Below the pieces are notes generated by a model. It had not been told where the DNA came from. It searched no databases and worked only from the letters and a program-made list of their open reading frames with translations. From Armigeres subalbatus (Eukaryota; Arthropoda; Insecta; Diptera; Culicidae), in NCBI RefSeq assembly GCF_024139115.2, contig NC_085140.1:436999260-437063259 (forward strand): 64,000 nt of DNA. The letters are read 5' to 3'. Each line of letters opens with the position of its first letter. The stretch's first letter is position 1. The translations under genes and the position numbers were made by a program. This document shows positions 23,976 to 33,749 of this stretch, in pieces.

Positions 23976-24654
23976 AAAAAAAAATTTACGTCATTCATGC
24001 TTCTCGGTTCTCGTCGTCGTCAGAGTTTCAATGGTTGTTTCCTCCTGATACACATCATATGATGCCTCTTCCTCTCATTCATCTCGTTTTCTTCTTTAGT
24101 GACAATCGCTGGCGTTGCCAGTGTCACATTTAAGGCGATTGTTTACTAAAATAGTAACGCCTCCCAGGTGGTAAATTTCGTTGATCGAATGATACCTACG
24201 ATCGAGGGGGTCTAGCAAGAACGCTAGACCTTCTCAAATTTATAATAAGGGCCCTAGAATTAACCAAATAGTCGATAACTGGTGTGTGTGCGTGTGAGTG
24301 TGTTGTTCTTGGTAGGATAGTTTTAGCCAGACAACCGTGTGAATGGAAGGTGTGAATGAAAATTGTATGAAAGGTGGGGGGAATGAATGAATGTGTGAAT
24401 GAGTTTTTTTTTAATCCCGAATTTCACTTCGGTGATAATTAAATAAAATGAAGAGGTTTCTAGAATACTTATTTTCTCTTCCTAGCTTAAGTTAAATTTA
24501 CAATAAAAGTATCAATTAGGTAAATAAAAGCTTAATATTTCTAAAGATTTGATTTCGAGAGGTTGGACCTGCTTTTTCTGACGAACCCTTATGCCGGAAG
24601 GCCATGATCCCAGTGATGCATATTATTTTGATTCACTTCGTTCACTAGCTGAGC
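23835..24654 (+). other. Retroelement 3' untranslated region, first part
   Basis: Non-coding. Contains an A run of about 30 bases near 23945-23975 and TGTGTGAATGA-type simple sequence around 24285-24400. Confidence 0.6.
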
Positions 24655-25345
24655 AGCCAGACTCTATGGTTGAGTGTTAAGAGATCTGATGGAAAAGAGT
24701 TCCTCTCATAAGTACGGACAAATCATTCCACCAGATCTAGTCAACTCGTAACCAAAAGAGAGTTGCAACAGCGAGAACTCCTGACCAAGACCTATTCCCT
24801 TCGTAGCTAGACTCTATAATTGAACGGTTTGTGATCTGGTGGAAAAGAGTTCCTCTCGTCAGAACGGACAAATCATTCCACTAAATCAGTTCACCGCTGA
24901 ATTAAAAGAGAGCTACTTTGTGTGGAACCCAATATCCTTTTCCAGTGAGGTAACCAGACTCTATTACGGAATGGTGTGTGTAATTTCGCGGAAAAGAGTT
25001 CCTCTCATAAGAACGGACAAATCATTCCGCCAAATCTGTTCACCCTTCGGTAAAAAGAGAGTTACCACCTCCCGACGTATTCCATTCAGGTAGCCAGAAT
25101 CTATTGCTGAATGGTTTGTGATTTAGCGGAAAAGAGTTCCTCTCATAAGAACGGACAAATCATTCCGCCAAATCTATTCACCATTCAGTGAAAAGAGAGC
25201 TACCGTGGTCCATTCTATTCTAATAGCCAGACTCTATCAATGAGAGTTAAGCGATTTTGCGAAATAGAGGTCCTCTCATTGGAACGGAAAAATCAATTCG
25301 CCAAATCAATCTAACTCTAATTGAAAAGAGAGCTACTAGGACAGA
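24655..25345 (+). repeat. Five-unit tandem repeat in the retroelement 3' region
   Basis: Units of about 135-150 bp start with GCCAGACTCTAT (about 24656, 24805, 24952, 25092, 25225). Each contains GGAAAAGAGTTCCTCTCAT, CGGACAAATCATTCC and AAAAGAGAG. It lies just upstream of the polypurine tract. Function unknown; packaging or RNA structure is possible. Confidence 0.8.
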
Positions 25346-25398
25346 TTCCCTGACTTTGACTTCTCAATACAGAAAAAAAACAATTTTTTTTTAAAAAC

Positions 25399-25413
25399 GG
25401 AGTGGGGGATGAA
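25399..25413 (+). promoter_or_regulatory. Polypurine tract
   Basis: GGAGTGGGGGATGAA abuts the 3' LTR start at 25414. It is purine-rich except for two T's and is the expected plus-strand primer site. Confidence 0.75.
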
Positions 25414-26864
25414 TGTTACCGGCCAAAACGGTCACATTAAACCTCTACATGTTATTCCAACTTTATATTACTATTGAATTATGGTAGCTCAACTTACCGC
25501 CTAAGAAATTATGAATATAATGGAAAATCACACATAAAAGAATTATTGAACTTCCAATACAAACCCAATACCTAAGACCGAAATAAGAATAAACCTCCTC
25601 TATCCTTTGAGCACCTCTACAATCCGTGAACGCACACTCGTCGTTATTCCGTCACGATGACAACTGACATTTCGCGTCTGTTCGTCGACACGTGGTCGTT
25701 GCCGAGGGAAAAAGGGATAGGAATAAAACCTTTGCCGCCAGGCATCAGGGCTCAGTAGGTGAAAGATACTTGGGACAAAAAGTTAAAGTCCGTAAAATAA
25801 TTTTAATTTTCGTATCCTTCACAGTGTAAATTTTCTGCCTCATAAACCCAAAAGGGTGACTTTGGTCGCGTGTGCAGTGTAGTGCCGTGTAGAAGCCGAG
25901 AATTTGTTGTATCCGGAATAGGGGAGTGATTTTGGCAGTCCGCCACGACGAGCTAGCCACCATTTTGTAATTACGGCAGTGGCGCCGTGCGAAGGTTCTC
26001 GTGGAAAAAGCGTCCACTATCGCTGGCGTGCCTTGTCAAGGCCCAGCCGAAGCAAAAGCATCCACCATCGTTGGAGTGCCTCTCCCAGGCCCAGCCGAAG
26101 CCGAAAACCTCCACTATCGCTGGCGTGCCTTGTCAAGGCCCAGCAGCCCAAAGCATCCGCCAGAGGCAAAAACCATCCACCATCGCTGGCGTGCCTCGCC
26201 CAGGCCCAGCAGAAGCCGAAAACCTACACCATCGCTGGCGTGCCTCGCCCAGGCCCAGCCGAAGCTGAAAACCATCCACCATCGCTGGCGTGCCTCGTCC
26301 AGGCCCAGCCGAAGCCGAAAACCTACACCATCGCGGGCGTGCCTCGCCCAGGCCCAGCCGAAGTCGGAAACCTCCCTCATCGCTGGCGTGCCTCGCCCAG
26401 GCCCAGCTGAAGCCCAAAGCATCCACCACCGTTGGCAGGCCTCACCCAGGCACATCCCAAGGCACTATCCGCCGAGCAGCATCGCGAACATGGAACTTCG
26501 CCCTAGACACGATCAAAGACGAGCCAGAGCCGCACCGGCGGTCTCCAACCATCAGTGCATCCAAAGGAGAAATGCGGTATGTTAATGGTGCTTCCTTTAT
26601 CTCCCCTCCTTTATTACTTGAATGGCTATAACAATGCCGAAAATACTATGAATATATAATGTTAATCTAAACTACACTATTGGTTAACCTTCATTTCGAG
26701 AATAATCCGTATTAAAATCTTGTTTTTCGGTGTTCCGCTTTGAAAGTATTATAAGGGAAGTCCGCCCGCCAATACCCCTCCAATTTCTCCTAAGAGCAAT
26801 TAGAAAAACGACCCTGAGGTCACGACAAGGGCAGATGAAAGTCTCCAGCTAAGTATCTCTAACA
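25414..26864 (+). repeat. 3' LTR, 1451 bp
   Basis: Near-identical partner of 16383-17833 with TG...CA ends, followed by the second CCCC target copy. About 20-25 differences from the 5' LTR by eye, mostly in two patches. Confidence 0.95.
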
Positions 26865-26925
26865 CCCCACTCTTATTTAACCCCACGATGAGGTTGAATA
26901 AGAGTAGCCGATTATCTCGGAGAAG
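26865..26925. repeat. Remainder of the interrupted tandem array
   Basis: CCCCACTCTTATTTAACCCC and the following inverted arm TTGAATAAGAGTAG continue the unit cut at 16382. The array then meets the broken Bel/Pao element. Confidence 0.8.
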
Positions 26926-27673
26926 TAAAAAGAACTGAAGCGCAATCGTTGCTGAGTCCAATCCAACGAGGAACTGTTAGACTTTCGAGCGCCATGAGGT
27001 TCTGGCGGTATTTTTTCCACATTTGTTGCAATGATTCGTCCAAGGGGTCGTCCCAGCCGCGTTTCAGCCGCCAAAGCTGCTGAATGAATATTTTTGCTTG
27101 CACGATAACTGGGCCAATCAATTCCAAAGGGTCAAAAAGGCAAGCTGCATCGGAATGAATACTTCGCTTGGTGATACTTGCGGTATCCGACTTCCATTTG
27201 GGAAAGCTGAATTGAAATTCGTCGGCCGTCACATTCCATTGCAATCCCAAAATCTTCACCGTCGTACTTGATGATTGGATGTCCAGCACTGAACGATCGT
27301 CTCGCATTTTCTTCGGAATACTGCGGAGCAGCTCCGGAGAGTTCGAGTTCCATTTTCGGAGAATGAACCCTGCCGAATTAGTCACTTCTTCCACTTGCTT
27401 TACTAATAGCTTGGCTTCCTTGATGTTGTCTGCTCCCGACAACATATCATCAACGTAAAAATCGTGCAGAATGACGTCAGATGCAACGGGATGCGTTGTT
27501 GCACAATCTTCACCAAGCTTCTTCAGGCATCTCGTTGCCAAGTATGGCGCGCTAGCGGTCCCGTATGTGACTGTGGTGAGTTCGAAGATTTTGATGGGCT
27601 CTTCCTTCGAATCCCTCCACACAATTTTGTGGAGAGGGTGGTCACATGGCTGAGTAAGTACCATTCGGTACAT
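26912..27673 (-). pseudogene. pol: Bel/Pao reverse transcriptase, C-terminal part, truncated
   Basis: Minus-strand frame with the catalytic motif FYVDDMLSGADN near the middle, the PKMRDDRSVLD linker, and a long connection segment ending SNDCASVLF. Coding similarity then stops abruptly at about 26925 next to the tandem array. The rest of RNase H and the whole integrase are missing. The YVDD form is typical of Bel/Pao elements. It is out of frame with the upstream polymerase part by one frameshift. Confidence 0.85.
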
Positions 27674-27716
27674 TTTTGCGACGTCAGCAACTGCTGCAAT
27701 TCGATGGAGGCGGAAT

Positions 27717-28712
27717 CTAACCAGAATAGTCAGAAGAGGGTCTTGAACAACCCACCATTAATGCATCATTTAGAGATAACCCTGTCGACGTGCGGCATGA
27801 CGCATCGAAGACTACACGAAGTTTTGTAGTCGTGCTGTCCGGGCGAAGAACAGCGTGGTGTGGCAAATAATACACTGGTTTCTCGAAACATTCCTCCGGA
27901 ACTTGTTTCATGTGCCCCATCAACAAATATTCCTGAATGAATTCAGTATACATTGCCTTGAGCGCGGGGTTGCAATCCAGCCGTCGCTCCAGACTCAAGA
28001 ACCGCTTGATGGCAATGTTTTTGGAGTCTCCCAGTTTCTCTATAACGTGTTCCTTCCTAGGCAATGCTACCACAAATCTACCGTCTTTGTTTCTAGACGT
28101 CGTTTTGTTAAATAACTCTTCACACGCTGTTTCCTCAATGGACAATGTGCTGTTAACGTATAACGTCTCTTGTTCCAAGAATCTCGCTAAAAGTTCTTGT
28201 AGATCTACCGTTGTACAAACGAATGTTGATGTTTCTGGGTTATTTTTAGGAATTGGGGATGTATGGCCGGACACGATCCAGCCAAAGACTGTTTTTTGTA
28301 GGGTTGGAACATCGTCCGAGAGCTTCATACTTCCCGCAGCAAGAAGGTCCAGATAGAATTCGGCTCCCATAATCATATCGATGGGAACAGGTTCACCGAA
28401 ACTAGGATCTTCTAGCACAACATCGGTCGGGATCTTCAATCGGCTCACTTTCACTGGACTTATCGGCAACTCACGGGTGATCTTCAGGAAAACGTAGAAC
28501 TGTATATCCTCTCCGAACGCTGAAATTGCTTCACTTCTGGGCTGAATTCTTGCAGTCACCATCCTTGACGATGTAACGCTACTGCATCCGATTCCTTGTA
28601 CCATGTACCGTGGCATTCCTCGAAGCTTGAGCTTTTTCGAGAAATTTGACGTTACGTTGCAGAATTCCGAACATGAGTCCAGGAGGGTACGAGCATAGGA
28701 AATATTGCCGAA
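27717..28712 (-). pseudogene. pol: Bel/Pao protease and N-terminal reverse transcriptase
   Basis: The protease-like motif TLLDSCSEF lies just downstream of the stop at 28713. It is followed by the conserved MIMGAEFYLDLL and GWIVSGH blocks and the reverse transcriptase start YYLPHHAVLRPDSTTTKLRV and VFDASCRT. The frame breaks after SLNDALMVG near 27740. It is in the same frame as the zinc-knuckle segment, separated only by one TAA codon, so a single nonsense mutation lies between them. Confidence 0.8.
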
Positions 28713-29372
28713 TTAGTCTTGTACTCGAACAATTGCGGTTGACATTAGCACTTGTCGAGGGAAACTTTGCATGGCTTCTGATTGCTTTATAGCTTGTAGT
28801 GTGACAGTGGCGTGTGAATTTGTGGTGGGGTGTGGGGGAATGTGCTGAGAGCTTGATTGGATCACGGGATAGGAGCTTGTGGTTTGTGTGGCTGGTTGAA
28901 TGGGTGTTTGTGTTTGACTTTTTGATGTAGCTTGGCTTGAGTATGGCTGTGACTGTCCTACTTCGCGGGATTGATCTTGCGTTTGTGGAACGGATGTTTT
29001 AGTGGCTCGGAAACTGGATGATGCGTTTTCAAAATGCAGCATAGTGTGATGTTTTCTGTTGCACTTTGTACAGGAACCTCTGGAACATCCTTCAACATAA
29101 TGTCCTGCTGCCAAGCAGTTTCGACACAAGCGCTTCCGGTTGGTCTCTTCTACACGCTGAGCGACCGAGAGGCTTTTGAATTTGTTACACTTGAACGGAA
29201 GATGGTACGGTTCTGCACAAAACAAACACTTTCTTGTAGACTCCGAGGATGTGTGTATAACTGTGCCTCTTTCTCGTCTCTGAGTGGAATCAGTCGATTT
29301 ATTTGACGGTATAGATTGCAGCGCAAGGCAGTGGTCTCTTAGGAACTCGATTAGCTCGTCAAATCTAAGCAC
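28713..29372 (-). pseudogene. gag: Bel/Pao gag C-terminus with zinc knuckles
   Basis: Cys/His-rich segment containing CLFCAEPYHLPFKC, CRNCLAAGHYVEGC and CTKCNRKHHTMLH, the triple-knuckle pattern usual for Bel/Pao gag-pol. It is followed by a Gln/Ser/Thr-rich linker. It is one frame off the preceding gag frame (break near 29380) and ends at a TAA (28713-28715). Confidence 0.85.
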
Positions 29373-29382
29373 GTCCTTGTAA

Positions 29383-30237
29383 TTATGGTGCGATTCCCAC
29401 AGTCACATCTAGACGAGAGCAGAGCAAATGAGCGAGAATCGTTGACCAATTCGCTGTGTTTTCTCCGATTTTATTCAACATTTGTAGATTCCTGTCGAAT
29501 TCATTGATCAGATGATTCAATGCGTCGAAATTCTCTCGTCTTACAGGCTCCACAGCAAAGATAGCATCCAAATGTGCTTTGACAATGAGCTTCTTATTTT
29601 CATATTTTTTCTCCAGAGCCTTCCATGCTACCTCATAGTTGTCACCGGAAAGATCTACCGAACTGACCTCTTGCAGTGCATCACCGAAGACAGATGGCCG
29701 CAGATAGGAGAATTTATCAATGGCTGTAAGCTGAACATTATTGTGGATCAGACTGCGAAACGTGTCTCTAAAAGTCACCCACTCCTTTATCTTGCCACTG
29801 AAGGAAGGCAACTTGACTCGTGACATTCCATGACCTACTGCAATCGAAGTTGTTGTAGCTATTTTTGATTCCACCTTCGGTGATCTTAGCGATAGCAAGG
29901 CGGCCTTAGTAGCGAAATACTGCTCTTCCACTTCCCGGATGACTGCTTCGTACTGCTCTACCCGTATTATTTCCAACTTCTCCAAGCGCTTCTTCTGCTC
30001 CTCTGCGGTTTCCTTCACATCTTCTTCTGCGTCAGTTTCATCGATGGCCATTTCGATCTTACGACGAACGCTGTAGAAGCTGTTCATGGCATTCTCCAAC
30101 GTCTCCAACCTCACATCGATTTGGTTTTCCTGGGTTGACCTCTGGAACTCACTGACAAACTTCGCAATGGCTTTGATAGAATTTTTCAGCTGCCTCTCCT
30201 GCTTTCCGAGCTCACGTAGCCCGATATTTTCAACCAT
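29383..30237 (-). pseudogene. gag: Bel/Pao gag N-terminal and capsid region
   Basis: The first ATG of the frame is at 30237 (MVENIGLREL). It begins with a Lys/Glu-rich coiled-coil segment and then the conserved VKLPSFSGKIKEWVTFRDTF block of Bel/Pao gag, followed by KFSYLRPSVFGDAL and a helical region. Expected to build the particle. The frame stops at 29383 while similarity to the zinc-knuckle part continues in another frame. Confidence 0.85.
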
Positions 30238-30432
30238 TTTGCACTTCACTTGCTATAATTCAAAGTTTAAAGCACTGCTAACACCTTTTAAAGTTCAATG
30301 TTCATTCATAGCACTTTCACTGACGTTCGTTTGATTTACATTCGCAATTAATTGCAGCAGTGCAATAAACCGAATTTTTGAGTTCACTTTTGAATCACTT
30401 TTATCACTCACTACTATGCCAATAAACTGGAA

Positions 30433-30693
30433 CACTGCTAGGTGATTTAATCAACGCGACGTTCCACAGTGACGCGATTCGTCTTGACTGACTAACGACC
30501 AAAGGCAGCCGACAAGGAGGAACAGCATCGAACCAATAAACCAAAGCGACAGTCAGGGACACATTTGATTGGAACCCTGCCTCAATCCCGGAATGAAACT
30601 CCCATGCGAGTAGATTTAAGAATTTATTCAAGTCTTTGTTCACCCCACAATTACCCACACATGGAGACGCCACATGCAAAAACGCCACCAACA
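30433..30693 (-). repeat. Putative Bel/Pao 5' LTR
   Basis: Non-coding segment upstream of gag on the minus strand. A candidate start TGTTGGTGGCG is at 30693. No second LTR remains, because the 3' half of the element is missing, so the boundaries are guesses. Confidence 0.35.
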
Positions 30694-30985
30694 ACATGCA
30701 ATCAATTACTTTCCTGAGTCTGTGCTATGCGCCTGTATCCGATTGACCGCTAGAAATATTTTAATCCTCCGCATCACCTGCATCCAGTGTTGTAAAATGT
30801 CATTTGCATTCGTTTGTATAATTATCCCAGATCTTTTTTCAGAAGTTAGCTATTGGTTCTTGATGTTAACGAACTTATAGCGCTTAAATGTGCCTACAAC
30901 TTTGTTGAACAAGACATTGCTGTAAATATGTAATCCGGGGCGTGAAGGCAAAATGTCATTCAAATGACATTATGTCAAATGACAC

Positions 30986-31284
30986 CTCCTTAGCCGTGCG
31001 GTAAGACGCGCGGCTACAAAGCAAGACCATGCTGAGGGTGGCTGGGTTCGATTCCCGATGCCGGTCTAGGCAATTTTCGGATTGGAAATTGTCTCGACTT
31101 CCCTGGGCATAAAAGTATCATCGTGTTAGCCTCATGATATACGAATGCAAAAATGGTAACCTGGCTTAGAAACCTCGCAGTTAATAACTGTGGAAGTGCT
31201 TAGTGAACACTAAGCTGCGAGGCGGCTCTGTCCCAGTGTGGGGATGTAATGCCAATAAGAAGAAGAAGAAGAAGAAGAAGAAGA
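30986..31284 (+). mobile_element. tRNA-derived SINE (Feilai-like), full length
   Basis: Begins CTCCTTAGCCGTGCGGTAAG (A-box region), has the B box GGTTCGATTCC, a body ending GGGGATGTAATGCCAATAAG, and a tail of about seven AAG units. Target duplication ATGTCAAATGACAC (30972-30985) and ATGTTAAATGACAC (31285-31298), one mismatch. Confidence 0.85.
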
Positions 31285-31868
31285 ATGTTAAATGACACGT
31301 GACATTTTGAAGAGTTTTCACTCTCCAGCCTTAGATGTTATATTTAGAGCAATGTACCCTTGAACAAAAAATATAGCCCTACTCATGCATTATGAGTACA
31401 TCTAAAGTTATGATGTAAATTATACTTCTGAAGAAAGTTATGAACAAATTAGTCAAATGACATGCAGATGACATTTTACAAGCCTGCCTGCATCCATCAG
31501 CAATATATCCCCTTGCCTGCAGATCGGCACGACACGCACCACATCAAGAACGAAAAGCAGGAGTGATGAATTTTAAAGCAGCACACTGCCGCCGGCAATA
31601 CAACTGTTCACAATATAACTGCAACCACACAATGGCACCAATAGGTTTTCGATGGCGGAAGTTTTTTAGCAGGAATGTATCCACAAATTCCAAACGCAAA
31701 TCTTCACCAGTTAGTCGAACTGTTCACACAACGCTTGTCCGATTATGTGCACTGAGTTAAATCCGGTAGTAAGGACCATGTTCTGGACCTTGCACTACTA
31801 GTGGACTGTATACTTAAGTTTTTAAGGTCCATAGCTGCACTTCGAGGTCAATGGCTTCGTCCTGACCT

Positions 31869-32008
31869 TCTTCTTCTTCTTCTTCTTATTGGCATTACAT
31901 CCCCACACTGGGACAGAGCCGCCTCGCAGCTTAGTGTTCATTAAGCTCTTCCACAGTTATTAACTGCGAGGTTTCTAAGCCAGGTTACCATTTTTGCATT
32001 CGTATATC
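31869..32008 (-). mobile_element. SINE 3' fragment
   Basis: Reverse-complement SINE: CTT tail, then TTATTGGCATTACATCCCC, ending at GCATTCGTATAT. The tRNA-like head is absent. Confidence 0.8.
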
Positions 32009-33167
32009 CTGTTCACCTGTTCACTTAACTTGCACTATCGGATACCGCATAGAAAATCACTTGTTTTGGGTGAGACTAGCAAAAAACAGTTTATTCCACC
32101 GGGTTTCAAAGAATACTGAATTTTATTATAATTTGTCCGAGCTACCGACCCTACGATCAGCGATCTTCCTACAGTACCTACACACAGAGCATAAAATATT
32201 CATCTTCATGAAGCTACTTCGGTCCGAATTTTGACAAACATCGCATGAATATTCAAAACATAGAATGGCATATTCAAACAACTACTCCACGAACTCATTC
32301 ATTCGACTGTCACTGAATGTGTTTACTATGTGCAGAAAAAATCATAATGAATTATTGGCAGTGGCTGATTTTCTACTCGCCGCTTCCACATTCAGGCGCT
32401 ATCGTATATGCGCAAATAGCCAGCATGAGTTAACCGCCAGAAATTTGTATGGCGAAAGACATCTAACGCGGGTTTTCTCAAAATTAGGAACTTTTCATGA
32501 AAAACTATTTGGTACCGGTTATGTAGGAAGGTGTCCGCTACTACGCTTACCAAATATTTTTTCGACGAAGGGGCTTAATTTTGAGAAATCGAACCTTAGA
32601 TGCCTTTCGCCATACTGATTTCAGAAAGTTAACTCCTAGTGTGCCGCTGTAATTACGCTCAAAGCAGGCGATTCATTAGCATTGTTTATGTTGATGTTTA
32701 CCGCTGAAAGTTCCTCGCGGATGAAAATCGGATTCAGTTCTGTGTGATAAATCACTTTACTCATTTGAAACGTATTCTGATTTCAGATAATTTATCAATT
32801 TGTAAAATGTGCATAAATATTCAATGACTAATATTTAACTGAATATTGACTGTCCAGAGCCGACTATGAATGTGTCGGAAGTGAACTGACAAATGAAAAA
32901 AAAATGGACTTCACTAAAAAATTTCGATTATTTTACACTCTGCCTACACATACTGCGATAGCGTCGATACGATACGTCGATACGTCGAACACGAACGATT
33001 GAGTTTAAATTTAAAGAGAGAGTTAACTGTGATACTGATAAGGGGCAACGGGGCTTAAAGTTTTGGAGATTACAGATCAACCGGTATTAACTACACCAAA
33101 TACCGGATACCGGTATTTGTCAAAAATGGCCCATACCGACCACCCTAGTTCGTTCTGACAGGTATCA
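32009..33167. other. Non-coding stretch
   Basis: No gene recognised. A short CGATACGTCGATACGTCGA repeat lies near 32960-32990. Confidence 0.35.
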
Positions 33168-33482
33168 TGTCTGCTTCCGACTTTGATTTTCTAAATGAAC
33201 AATTACATCACATGATTGATGCAATGTTCAAAGCAAATACCAAAACTGAAGCTGTTCAGGTTAGTATCAAATATACTCAAACAATTGTTATTGGACTTTG
33301 TTTTAATGGATCTAAGTAATTCTTTGAAAATCTAAAATTGGAATGCCCGCTCTTTAAAGGGTAAGAAAGATGAATTATTCAACTTCCTATCAGTTCATAA
33401 CGTGTACATTGCCATTATAACTGAAACATATTTAAAACCTGATCTTTTCATCAAAAGAGATCCAAATTATTTTATTTACCGG
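33168..33482 (+). pseudogene. Non-LTR retrotransposon fragment with endonuclease start
   Basis: A short ATG frame at 33168 (MSASDFDFLNEQLHHMID) may be the end of ORF1. After a stop codon, 33340-33482 encodes WNARSLKGKKDELFNFL and AIITETYLKP, the first two conserved blocks of an apurinic-type endonuclease as in jockey-like LINEs. The catalytic Asn and Glu positions are visible. A SINE copy begins right after FIYR, so only about 50 residues remain. Confidence 0.6.
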
Positions 33483-33749
33483 TGAGACGCGCGGCTACAA
33501 AGCAAGACCATGCTGAGGGTGGCTGAGTTCGATTCCTGGTGCCGGTCTAGGCAATTTTCGGATGGGAAATTGTCTCGACTTTCCTGGGCATAAAAGTATC
33601 ATCGTGTTAGCCTCATGATATACGAATGCAAAAATGGTAACTTGGCTTAGAAACCTCGCAGTTAATAACTGTGGAAGTGCTTAATGAACTAAGCTGCGAG
33701 GCGGCTCTGTCCCAGTGTGGGGATGTAATGCCAATAAGAAGAAGAAGAA
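33483..33749 (+). mobile_element. SINE, 5'-truncated
   Basis: Starts within the head (GGTGAGACGCGCGGCTACAA), has the B-box-like region GGCTGAGTTCGATTCC, a small deletion in the 3' body, and a short AAG tail. Abuts the non-LTR fragment. No clear target duplication. Confidence 0.75.

Larger units (their letters stand above)
16383..26864 (+). mobile_element. Ty3/gypsy LTR retrotransposon, Osvaldo-like
   Basis: A 10.48-kb element flanked by CCCC on both sides (16379-16382, 26865-26868). Removing it rejoins the interrupted tandem repeat exactly, which fixes the boundaries. Order: LTR, tRNA-Lys primer site, gag with zinc knuckles, protease, reverse transcriptase, RNase H, integrase, 3' repeats, polypurine tract, LTR. 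The RT-before-integrase order is Ty3/gypsy. Long LTRs, the Lys primer and 4-bp duplications match the Osvaldo lineage. No envelope-like frame seen. Several frameshifts make this copy defective as written. Confidence 0.9.
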
